A DNA stretch of 64,000 bases, taken from assembly GCF_002742645.2 (NCBI RefSeq), contig NZ_CP033875.1, positions 372,001 to 436,000 of the forward strand, in the 5' to 3' direction. The notes under the pieces are model-generated. The model did no database searches, was not told where the DNA came from, and was given only the letters and a program-made list of their open reading frames with translations. The stretch is from Caulobacter sp. FWC26. GTDB taxonomy: Bacteria; Pseudomonadota; Alphaproteobacteria; Caulobacterales; Caulobacteraceae. Position numbers and translations under genes: made by a program. Shown here piece by piece: positions 34,113 to 41,308 of this stretch; the stretch's first letter is position 1, and the number at the start of each line of letters is the position of its first letter.

Positions 34113-35096
34113 GTGACCAAGGGCCCGATCATCGTCACAGGCGCGGCCGGCTTCGTGGGCTACCACGTGGCCGAGCGGCTGCTGCTGCGTGGTGAGCGCG
34201 TGATCGGGGTTGATGTGTTCAACGCCTACTATGATCCTGCGCTCAAGGAGGCGCGCGTCGCGCGGCTGATGGGGCGGGACGGCTTCGAGATGGTCCGCCT
34301 GGACATCGCCGAGCATCAGGCGTTCTCGGAGCTGATGGCGGCGTCCGGCGCCCGGCGCGTGGTCCATCTGGCCGCCCAGGCTGGAGTCCGCTACTCGATC
34401 GACAACCCCTTCGCCTACGAGCGCAGCAACCTGGCCGGTCATTTGTCGGTGCTCGAAGCCTGTCGCCACGCGGGCGTCGAGCATCTGGTCTATGCCAGTT
34501 CGTCCAGCGTCTATGGCGATCGGCCGCTGAATGGAGACGGCTTCAAGGAGAGCGATCCGGCCGAGAGCCCCGTGTCGCTGTACGCCGCCACCAAGCGTTC
34601 CTGTGAATTGCTGAGCCAGAGCTACGCCAAGCTGTATGGCTTTCCCCAATCCGGTCTGCGGTTCTTTACCGTCTATGGGCCATGGGGGCGACCGGACATG
34701 GCCTATTTCGGCTTCACCGAGAAAATGCTGCGAGGCGAGGCGATCGAGGTCTATGGCGGCGGCGAGATGGCCCGCGACTTTACCTATATCGACGATATCG
34801 TCGACGGGGTGCTGGGCGTGCTCGATCATCCTCCCGCTCCCGGCGGCCATGAGATCTATAACATTGGCGACAATGATCCCGTCGGCCTGATGGATATGAT
34901 CACAACCCTGGAGGCGGCTCTGGGCGTGCAGGCCGAAAAGGTCTTCAAGCCGATGCAGCCTGGCGACGTCACCGCCACCTTCGCCAATATCGATAAGCTG
35001 AACGCGCTCTGCGGTTACAAGCCCAAGATCAAACTGGCGGAGGGGCTGGCGAAGTTCGTGGCCTGGCGTCGCAGCTTCGATCTTTCGGGCGCTTAA
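34113..35096 (+). CDS. UDP-glucuronate 4-epimerase-like SDR enzyme
   Basis: A 327-residue extended short-chain dehydrogenase/reductase. The NAD-binding 'VTGAAGFVGYHVAERLL' starts at residue 8. The active-site pair Tyr157 and Lys161 lies in 'SLYAATKRSCE', with 'ASSSSVYG' at 128-135 providing the catalytic Ser. Segments 'FFTVYGPWGRPDMAYFGFTEKML' and 'RDFTYIDDIVDGVLGVLD' match UDP-glucuronate epimerases (LpsL/CapI type), which make UDP-galacturonate. The 2-base gap after ugd supports this substrate. The start is GTG. Another nucleotide-sugar epimerase remains possible. Confidence 0.87.
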   Translation: MTKGPIIVTGAAGFVGYHVAERLLLRGERVIGVDVFNAYYDPALKEARVARLMGRDGFEMVRLDIAEHQAFSELMAASGARRVVHLAAQAGVRYSIDNPFAYERSNLAGHLSVLEACRHAGVEHLVYASSSSVYGDRPLNGDGFKESDPAESPVSLYAATKRSCELLSQSYAKLYGFPQSGLRFFTVYGPWGRPDMAYFGFTEKMLRGEAIEVYGGGEMARDFTYIDDIVDGVLGVLDHPPAPGGHEIYNIGDNDPVGLMDMITTLEAALGVQAEKVFKPMQPGDVTATFANIDKLNALCGYKPKIKLAEGLAKFVAWRRSFDLSGA

Positions 35097-35226
35097 GCCT
35101 CTTCGGATCACCTGCCGCTGTTCCTCGCGGCCGGGGCATCAAGGGTTTTTCGATCGGATCGGCGGGCTCCGGCGCCGCTTTGGCGCGTCGGGGGCGCTCG
35201 CGCCATCGGTCGCCGTAAAGAGACGC

Positions 35227-35265
35227 TGTAATCCGCCGTTCATCCCGCAGACAGCCGGGGTTCAC
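35227..35265 (+). promoter_or_regulatory. Shared 39-bp motif upstream of ompW
   Basis: The sequence TGTAATCCGCCGTTCATCC is followed 4 bases later by GACAG and 4 bases after that by GGTTCAC. The same blocks with the same spacing recur at 37418-37456 upstream of another exported-protein gene. The ompW start is 59 bases after the motif. It is likely a promoter for an alternative (for example ECF) sigma factor or an activator site; which one is not known. Confidence 0.55.
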
Positions 35266-35323
35266 GGCTGCTCCCTAGCTCTTGTCCTGTGGGCGAAGGC
35301 CCGTTCCCCGAGGACAGGAATTG

Positions 35324-36007
35324 ATGAGCAAGCAAGGGACATTCGTCGCGGTCGCCGCATCGGTATTGGCTATGACCGCAGTCGCTGGAAGCGCCCAGGC
35401 GGCTGAACGTGGCCAGATCCAGATCAAGGCTCTGGCCACGCACGTGGCGGTTGACGGCGCGATCACCAAGGTCAAGGTCGATCAGTTGCGCCTGCCCGCC
35501 GGTTCGGACACCCGCGCTAAGGACGCCTGGGTTCCGACCGTCGCGGTCGAGTATTTCTTTTCGCCGCGGGTCTCGGTCGAGACGATTTGCTGCGTGACGC
35601 AGCATGACGTGCGGGGCGCCGGCGCGCTGAAGGGCGCGACCCTGGTCGACAACGCCGAGGTCATCCCGGCCACGGTCACGCTGAAGTATCACCTGCCGAT
35701 GACAGGAGGCGTGAAGCCCTATGTCGGCGCCGGTCCGGCTTACTTCCTGGTGTTCGGCGAGGGTGTCGGCGCCAACGCCAAGGCTCTGGGCGCCACCAAG
35801 GTTGGCCTCTCGAGCGAACTGGGGGCGGCTCTCCAGGCCGGCGTCGATATCCCGCTCGCTAACAAGGCGATGGGCCTGAGCATCGATGTGAAGCGCTACT
35901 TCGTGGACACGACGGCCCGGTTCCATGCGGGCGACCGGCTGGTGCTGGAAACCGAGCACGAGCTGAATCCCTGGGTGGCCAGCGCGGGGCTGACATGGCG
36001 CTTCTGA
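35324..36007 (+). CDS. ompW: OmpW family outer-membrane protein
   Basis: A 227-residue small beta-barrel of the OmpW family, an eight-stranded porin-like protein often linked to stress or hydrophobic solutes. The signal peptide is 'FVAVAASVLAMTAVAGSAQAAE'. Barrel features include 'WVPTVAVEYFFSPRVSVETICCVTQHDV', 'VIPATVTLKYHLPMTGGVKPYVGAGPAYF' and the terminal 'WVASAGLTWRF' ending in Phe. The ATG at 35324 has AGGACAGGAA just upstream and is chosen over an in-frame start 14 codons earlier. The next gene begins inside its last four codons, so the two are co-transcribed. Confidence 0.88.
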   Translation: MSKQGTFVAVAASVLAMTAVAGSAQAAERGQIQIKALATHVAVDGAITKVKVDQLRLPAGSDTRAKDAWVPTVAVEYFFSPRVSVETICCVTQHDVRGAGALKGATLVDNAEVIPATVTLKYHLPMTGGVKPYVGAGPAYFLVFGEGVGANAKALGATKVGLSSELGAALQAGVDIPLANKAMGLSIDVKRYFVDTTARFHAGDRLVLETEHELNPWVASAGLTWRF

Positions 36008-36687
36008 TCGCCGGCCGCAGCGGCCTAGGCTTGGCGGTGGCGAGCCTTGCGCTCGCCGCCGCTGGAGCCGCGTGGGCGACCGACACGGATACCCAGGCCT
36101 GGTCGGTTGTCCAGGCCTCTGGCGCCCTGAGCGACAAGATGACTCTGACCGTCGACGGACAGGCGCGTTTCAGCGATGACGCCAGCCGTTTGGGACAGGT
36201 CATCTTCCGTCCCTCGCTTGGCTGGCGACTGGACACCACGACCACCGTGTCGGCGGGTTACGCCTATGTCCGCTCGACGCCCAAGGGGCGGTCGACGACC
36301 CACGAGCATCGCGGCTGGCAGCAGTTGTCCTACCGCCTGGCGGGAGACGGCAAGGGCGTCACCCTGACGGGGCGCACACGTCTGGAACAGCGCTGGGTCG
36401 AAGATCGCGACGGGACGGGCTGGCGGATGCGCCAGCAGGTTCGCTTCACCACGCCTTTGAAGGACGGTGTCCGAGCCGTCGCATGGACAGAGGCGTTTGT
36501 CGGCCTCAACCAGACCCGTTGGGGACAGCGTGACGGCCTGCACCTTTGGCGCAGCTTCGCGGGCGTCTCCGTTCCGATCAGTAAGGCGGTCACGCTGGAG
36601 CCGGGTTACCTGCACCAGCGCGCCTACCGCACCGGCCCAGACCAGGTGACCCACGCCGCCGCCGTCTGGATCAATCTGCAATTCTAA
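35995..36687 (+). CDS. DUF2490 family exported protein
   Basis: A 230-residue protein with a signal peptide ('AGRSGLGLAVASLALAAAGAAWA') and the DUF2490 pattern: an opening 'DTQAWSVVQASGALSDKMTLTVDGQARF', alternating hydrophobic strands and many Arg/Trp residues ('RTRLEQRWVEDRDGTGWRMRQQVRF'), and a C-terminal 'AAVWINLQF' ending in Phe. This suggests an outer-membrane beta-barrel. No enzymatic role is known. It starts 13 bases inside the ompW gene (12 bases before its end), so translation is coupled. Confidence 0.8.
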   Translation: MALLIAGRSGLGLAVASLALAAAGAAWATDTDTQAWSVVQASGALSDKMTLTVDGQARFSDDASRLGQVIFRPSLGWRLDTTTTVSAGYAYVRSTPKGRSTTHEHRGWQQLSYRLAGDGKGVTLTGRTRLEQRWVEDRDGTGWRMRQQVRFTTPLKDGVRAVAWTEAFVGLNQTRWGQRDGLHLWRSFAGVSVPISKAVTLEPGYLHQRAYRTGPDQVTHAAAVWINLQF

Positions 36688-36703
36688 TGAAAGGAGCCAC
36701 ATC

Positions 36704-37324
36704 GTGAGAAGCTTGGCAGTCCCCTTCGGCGCCGCCGCGTCGGCCGCGCTTTGCGTCGCTGGCCCGGCCCAGGCCTCGGTCGGCCACAAGCCCCTTCACG
36801 CCGCGCTCGTGAAGATGACGCCCGAGACGATCGCCGAGCGCATCGAGGTGCGCGATGATCCGCTCGAGGACCACGTGCTGTTCAGCTCCAAACCAGTCTT
36901 CCGCAAGGGGGGCTTCAGCCACGGCGTGGCCGTGCGCGATGGCTTCATCAAGGCCGCCAAGTCGCGGGATGGCGCGGGCGTCTCCTGGCGGGTCACCTAC
37001 GACCTGACCTATTACGGCGCGCGTCTGGATGTGACCCAGATTCATGTACGGGGTTCTGACGGACTTCTGAAGCTCGCGCCGACGACCGTGCGGCGCTGGA
37101 GCGAAGAATGCGGCGAGGTGCTCGTCACCTGCGGTCGACACATGACGGTGGAGTTCGAAGTGCCCGAGACGGTCATCCGCGCCGTCGCGGCGACCTACCG
37201 GCCGGGCGACCGCATGCCTTGGAGCGTGCGCTTGAAGGATGACCAGGGCGAGGGTCTGACCGTGGGCTTGGCGCCCGTCGAGGTCGCTGGATTGGTGAGC
37301 GCCGTCGACCGCTGGAAACGTTAG
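36704..37324 (+). CDS. Exported protein of unknown function
   Basis: A 206-residue protein with a signal peptide ('SLAVPFGAAASAALCVAGPAQA'). It starts with GTG seven bases after AAAGGAG, 16 bases downstream of the DUF2490 gene and probably in the same operon. The mature part has no recognised family motif; it looks beta-rich and has two cysteines ('WSEECGEVLVTCGRHMTVEFEVPE') that could form a disulfide in the periplasm. Followed closely by a strong terminator hairpin. Function unknown; not assigned. Confidence 0.75.
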   Translation: MRSLAVPFGAAASAALCVAGPAQASVGHKPLHAALVKMTPETIAERIEVRDDPLEDHVLFSSKPVFRKGGFSHGVAVRDGFIKAAKSRDGAGVSWRVTYDLTYYGARLDVTQIHVRGSDGLLKLAPTTVRRWSEECGEVLVTCGRHMTVEFEVPETVIRAVAATYRPGDRMPWSVRLKDDQGEGLTVGLAPVEVAGLVSAVDRWKR

Positions 37325-37364
37325 CGGGGTTTCCGCCTCGGGCAGTACAGTTGCTGAACTGTTC

Positions 37365-37396
37365 GAAAGCCGCGCCCTAGAGGCGCGGCTTTCTGC
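37365..37396 (+). terminator. Terminator after the OmpW/DUF2490/unknown operon
   Basis: A perfect 12-bp stem, GAAAGCCGCGCC at 37365-37376 and GGCGCGGCTTTC at 37382-37393, has a 5-base loop and is followed by a short T-rich stretch. It is 40 bases after the stop at 37324. A smaller palindrome ACAGTT-GCTG-AACTGT lies just before it (37347-37362). Confidence 0.8.
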
Positions 37397-37417
37397 GTCT
37401 TTGCGGGACAGTTGTTC

Positions 37418-37456
37418 TGTAATCCGGCGTTCATCCGCGCGACAGTTCAGGTTCAC
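37418..37456 (+). promoter_or_regulatory. Second copy of the 39-bp shared motif
   Basis: TGTAATCCGGCGTTCATCC, then 4 bases, GACAG, 4 bases and GGTTCAC, in the same spacing as the copy at 35227-35265. The start of the downstream gene lies 59 bases after the motif, exactly as for ompW. The constant distance to the start codon argues for a promoter element. Confidence 0.58.
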
Positions 37457-37514
37457 TTGCCCCTTCTATCCCTGAGGACACGGCGTTCGACGCCGCACAG
37501 ATCAGGAGAAGATA

Positions 37515-38078
37515 ATGAACCCTCGCTCTCTAATCGCCGCCGGCGCGCTCCTTGCGGCGGTCGCGACCGCTCCGGCCGCCTGGGCGAGCACGACCTACAC
37601 GGGCGCTCTGACGGAAGCCGAAGTGCTGGCCGCTCAAAAGGCCTGGGGCGAGGCGCTGGTCGCCATCGCTCGCGAACATGAGACCGGCGGCCACGCCAAG
37701 GCCAAGGCGCTGGCGAGCACCGTGCTCGACAAGGCCTACGGTTACAACCTGGGGCCGGTGCTGTTCAAGCCGACCCTGACCGTGGCGCCGCAGACCTTCC
37801 GCACCACCAAGGACGGCGCCCTGGCCTACTTCGTCGGCGGTGATCCGAACTATCCGAACGACAAGGGCTTTGCGCTGCAAGGCTGGCGTTCGGTGGAGAT
37901 CAAGAACGCCGCCGTCCAGATCCATGGCGACACCGCCAGCACCACCGGCAACGTCATGATGACTGACAAGAACGGCAAGGTGACGACGGTGGACAAGACC
38001 TGGACCTTCAAGAAGACCGACGACGGCGCGATCCGCATCGTCGCCCACCATTCGTCGCTGCCTTACGCCGCGAAGTAG
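37515..38078 (+). CDS. Exported NTF2-like (SnoaL-type) protein
   Basis: A 187-residue protein with signal peptide ('SLIAAGALLAAVATAPAAWAS'). The mature domain ('AEVLAAQKAWGEALVAIAREHETGG...VLDKAYGYNLGPVLFKPTL', '...FALQGWRSVEIKNAAVQIHGDTASTTGNVMMTDKNGKVTTVDKTWTFKKTDDGAIRIVAHHSSLPY') has the helix-then-curved-sheet pattern of NTF2-like proteins. Relatives are sometimes labelled phosphoribosyl-AMP cyclohydrolase, but none of that enzyme's metal-binding cysteines are present, so that name is not used. An AGGAGAAG precedes the ATG. It shares its upstream motif with ompW and ends in its own terminator. Confidence 0.75.
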   Translation: MNPRSLIAAGALLAAVATAPAAWASTTYTGALTEAEVLAAQKAWGEALVAIAREHETGGHAKAKALASTVLDKAYGYNLGPVLFKPTLTVAPQTFRTTKDGALAYFVGGDPNYPNDKGFALQGWRSVEIKNAAVQIHGDTASTTGNVMMTDKNGKVTTVDKTWTFKKTDDGAIRIVAHHSSLPYAAK

Positions 38079-38110
38079 ATCCCCACCCCCTCTTTGAATC
38101 CCCTTGTCTT

Positions 38111-38148
38111 CGCCCGCGCGGTCCCTCTGCCGCGCGGGCGTCTTTTTT
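38111..38148 (+). terminator. Strong rho-independent terminator
   Basis: A perfect 11-bp GC stem, CGCCCGCGCGG at 38111-38121 and CCGCGCGGGCG at 38130-38140, with an 8-base loop, followed by TCTTTTTT. It ends the NTF2-like gene on the plus strand and lies 10 bases from the end of the convergent response regulator. Confidence 0.92.
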
Positions 38149-38157
38149 CCGAGAGCG

Positions 38158-38886
38158 TCAGGCGCTGAGGGGCGCGCGAGCCGGATCGGGTTCCAGTCTG
38201 TATCCGAGGCCGCGCACCGTGGTGATGAAGGACGATGCGTTCGGCGGGTCGATCTTGGCGCGGAGCCGGCGGACATAGACGTCGACCACGTTCGTCAGCG
38301 GGTCTTCGTCGACGCCCCAGACATTCGACAGGATGCGCTCGCGGCTCAGCACGCGGCCCGGTGAGGACAGGAACAGCTCGAGCAACGCCAACTCACGGGC
38401 GGTCAGCACGATCTCTTCGCCGTCCCGCTAGACGCGCATCGTCGACCGGTCGAGCTCGACGGCGCCCACCCTGATCTTCTTGGCGGTCGGCGCGCGCTGC
38501 TCCCGCGACCGTCGAAGCAAGGCTTCGATCCGCGCCAGCAATTCCTCGAAGGAGAACGGCTTGACGAGGTAGTCGTCGGCTCCGGTTCGCAGGCCTGTCA
38601 CCCGGTCGTCAACCGCCCCCAGGGCGGTGAGCATCAGCACGGGCGTCATGACGCCGGCGGCGCGAAGGGTCTGGCACACCTCCATGCCCGTCATCTTGGG
38701 CAGCATGAGGTCCAGCAGGATGACGCCGCTCTGATCAAGCTCGCGCAGCATGGCGTCGAGATCCCGGGCGGCTTCCAGGCCGGTGATCCCGTCCCGGGCG
38801 ACCCGAACCTTGTAGCCCTCGGCCTTCAGCCCGCGCTCAAGGAAGTCGGATACGCGCGCATCGTCCTCTACGACCAAGATGTGCAT
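38158..38886 (-). pseudogene. OmpR-family response regulator with in-frame amber stop
   Basis: The receiver domain (residues 1-120: Asp8-Asp9, phosphoacceptor Asp59 in 'VILLDLMLPKM', Lys109 in 'YLVKPF') is complete. The protein then meets a TAG at 38428-38430 after 'ELDRSTMRV'. The same frame continues as 'RDGEEIVLTARELALLELFLSSPGRVLSRERILSNVWG...TTVRGLGYRLE', a full winged-helix DNA-binding domain. One base change, for example TGG to TAG, explains the break. As written the product would be a receiver with a truncated output domain and could not bind DNA. Downstream partner of the kinase at 38887, whose stop directly precedes this ATG. The alternatives are a real null mutation, read-through, or a sequence error. 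Confidence 0.85.
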
Positions 38887-40518
38887 CTAGAGGACTCCTT
38901 CGGACGGCGCCGGTTCAGTCTTGGGTAGGGTCAGGATCGCCCTGACGCCTCGGTTCGTCTCGCTTTCCAGCCGCAAGGCGCCGCCTTGGCGTTCGGTAAG
39001 GGCCTTGGCGATGGGCAGGCCCAGACCGGTCCCATCGGCGCGGTGGGCGCGCGCGGCGGCCGACCGGTAGCCGCGTTCGAAGACATGCGCCAGATCAGGT
39101 GGTGCGATGCCGATGCCGTGATCCTTGATCTCCAGCCGCCAGATCTCCGGCGTGGCCGCATCGGATCCGGCCACAATCTCGACCGCACCGCCGGGATGCG
39201 AATAGCGTATGGCGTTGTCGATCAGCAGAGCCATCACCTGCTGCAGCCGTTGACCGTCGGCAGCGACGCGAGCCGGGGCGTCCTCTATGGCGACCTGGAG
39301 TTCCACCTCGCGCACGTGGGCGATGGGCGACAGCGTCGCGATGGCTTCTTCGAGGGCTTGGCGCGGGTCAACCTCGGTCAGGTTCAAATGCAGGATCTCG
39401 GCGTCGCTGCGAGCCATCATCAGGAGGTCCTCGATCAACGCGCCCATCTGGCCGGAGGCCTGGGTGATACGCTGGAGGGCGTCGCGATAGTCGTCCAACG
39501 ATTTGCGGCCGCGAAGCGCCACTTCGGCCTCGCCGCGAATAGCGGTCATCGGCGTGCGCAGCTCATGGCTGATGTCGCCGAGCAACTGACGCCGTCGAGC
39601 CTCGACCTGACGCAGTTCACCGAGCGCGGCCTCCAGTTCCTTGGTCCGAGTGGCGACCTGGACCTCCAGGCCTGCGCGTAGTTCGGCCTCTTGCTCCCGT
39701 CGCGCCGAGAGTTCGGCGGCCATGCGGTTGATGCTGACGCCCAGGCGCGAGAACTCCAGAAAGCCGCCCTCCGGCATCCGGTGGTCCAGACGCCCCTGCT
39801 CGAACGCGCGCGCGCCTTCGGACATCGCCGACAGAGGGCGGCGTAGCGCACGCGTGAAGTAGAAGGCGAGAACGATCGCCATCAGGCCAAGGGTTCCCGC
39901 GGCGGACCAGCTCAGGACCTTCACCCGCATGAGGTAAAGGTCAGCGACCTGGCGGGTTCGCTTTAGGATATCGGCCTCGGTCCGGATCCGCTCATTCAGC
40001 ATTTCCCGCAAGTCGCGACCTGCGCCCTTGTCGAAGACGGACTCGATCGCCGCCCATGCCGTCAGGGCGTCTTGGGTCGGGCCTCGTCGGTTGATATCGG
40101 CGATTGGCTCGCGCAGCGCCACGACGCTTTGAGACAAGAGCTTTAGGGCGTCGTCGCGCTGAGCGCTTTCGCCGGACTGGATGCCCATGGCCCGATCCAT
40201 CTGCTCAGCCCGCGCGCTGAGGTCCTGCAGGCGTACGATGGCGTCAGACATACGCAGGCGGAGCATTTCGCCGTCACCCGGCGCGTGCGGCGCCCCCATC
40301 AGGGCGCGCAGGGACCAGGCGCGCAAGCGCTGCTTGGTGGCTGAAAGCTCCCAGAACGTACTTTGCAGATCACCGGCCACACGCCCCCGAAGGACTTGGT
40401 CCTCGGCTCGGTTGGCGATCCAGGCCGCGAGACCGCCTTGCGCGAGCGCCAGGGCCGCCATCAATGCAAAGGCCACCGTCAGGCGGGCTGAAAATGGTCG
40501 CTGCACCCAGATCTCCAT
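38887..40518 (-). CDS. Transmembrane sensor histidine kinase
   Basis: About 543 residues from the ATG at 40518; in-frame starts also exist at 40569 (ATG) and 40596 (TTG), so the N-terminus is uncertain. Two membrane segments ('LTVAFALMAALALAQGGLAAWIA' and 'VLSWSAAGTLGLMAIVLAFYFTRAL') enclose a helical periplasmic sensor of about 150 residues. A HAMP domain, coiled coil, the phospho-His motif 'LGDISHELRTPMTAIRGE' and an ATPase domain ('LIDNAIRYSHPGG', 'IKDHGIGIAP', 'GTGLGLPIAKAL') follow. It lies right after kdpE on the same strand and directly before the broken response regulator, its probable partner. The signal is unknown. Confidence 0.9.
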   Translation of the reverse strand: MEIWVQRPFSARLTVAFALMAALALAQGGLAAWIANRAEDQVLRGRVAGDLQSTFWELSATKQRLRAWSLRALMGAPHAPGDGEMLRLRMSDAIVRLQDLSARAEQMDRAMGIQSGESAQRDDALKLLSQSVVALREPIADINRRGPTQDALTAWAAIESVFDKGAGRDLREMLNERIRTEADILKRTRQVADLYLMRVKVLSWSAAGTLGLMAIVLAFYFTRALRRPLSAMSEGARAFEQGRLDHRMPEGGFLEFSRLGVSINRMAAELSARREQEAELRAGLEVQVATRTKELEAALGELRQVEARRRQLLGDISHELRTPMTAIRGEAEVALRGRKSLDDYRDALQRITQASGQMGALIEDLLMMARSDAEILHLNLTEVDPRQALEEAIATLSPIAHVREVELQVAIEDAPARVAADGQRLQQVMALLIDNAIRYSHPGGAVEIVAGSDAATPEIWRLEIKDHGIGIAPPDLAHVFERGYRSAAARAHRADGTGLGLPIAKALTERQGGALRLESETNRGVRAILTLPKTEPAPSEGVL

Positions 40519-40602
40519 AAATAAAGCGGCCATTGTAGAGATAGGCGCAAGCGCCGTCCTTGCCAGCATGGCCTCAATGGCGCGCCGCCGGAGCAAATGG
40601 CG

Positions 40603-41301
40603 CTACTGGGCCAAACCCTGGAGGCGGTAGCCCACCCCGGGCTCGGTCAGGATCAATCCAGGGTGCGCCGGGTCGTCTTCAAGCTTCTGCCGGAGCTGCC
40701 CGACGAACACTCTCAGATACTGGGTGTCATGCGCGTGCGCAGCGCCCCACACACCAACCAGGAGCTCCTTGTGGGTCAGCACTTTGCCGGGCGATAGGGC
40801 CAAGCGCGCCAGGAGTTCGAAAGCCTTGGGCGACAGCTTTACGGCCCCGCCGGCCTTGGTCACCAAACGCAGGTCCAGATCGATAACGACATCTCCGAAG
40901 GTGAGCGGACCCGTGCTCCTCTTCGGCGTCGCCGACTGGCGCAGCGCCACGCGCAGCCGCGCCAACAGTTCGCCGACGCCGAAAGGCTTTTCGACATAGT
41001 CGTTGGCGCCGCGATCCAGGGCCTCGATCTTCTCGACCTCGCGGTCGCGGGCCGAAAGGATCAGGATCGGCCCCTGGTAGAACGCTCTGGCCTTTTCGAG
41101 GACGTCCTTGCCGTCCATGTCGGGCAGGCCAAGATCCAGCACGACGGCGTCGGGCGACCACAGGGCGATGCCGCGCAGGCCCTCCTGGCCGCTGTCGGCG
41201 CGCAGGGGTTCGTAGCCAGCCGCGTCCAGAGCAGGGCCCAGGAAGCGGTGGATCTGCGGCTCGTCGTCTATGACGAGGATGCGGTGGCGAAGCGCGCTCA
41301 T
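40603..41301 (-). CDS. kdpE: Potassium-responsive response regulator KdpE
   Basis: A 232-residue OmpR-family regulator that activates the kdpFABC genes when potassium is limiting. The receiver has 'ILVIDDEPQIHRFL', the phosphoacceptor Asp in 'AVVLDLGLPDMDG' and Lys in 'YVEKPFGVGELLARLR'. The C-terminal winged helix includes 'LSPKAFELLARLALSPGKVLTHKELLVGVWG' and 'YLRVFVGQLRQKLEDDPAHPGLILTEPGVGYRL'. It starts 7 bases after the kdpD stop in the same operon. Confidence 0.95.
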   Translation of the reverse strand: MSALRHRILVIDDEPQIHRFLGPALDAAGYEPLRADSGQEGLRGIALWSPDAVVLDLGLPDMDGKDVLEKARAFYQGPILILSARDREVEKIEALDRGANDYVEKPFGVGELLARLRVALRQSATPKRSTGPLTFGDVVIDLDLRLVTKAGGAVKLSPKAFELLARLALSPGKVLTHKELLVGVWGAAHAHDTQYLRVFVGQLRQKLEDDPAHPGLILTEPGVGYRLQGLAQ

Positions 41302-41308
41302 GCGGGTG

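Noticed and set aside
37515..38078. Annotation as phosphoribosyl-AMP cyclohydrolase
   Set aside because: The protein is exported and lacks the HisI metal-binding Cys and Asp motifs; it fits an NTF2-like fold.
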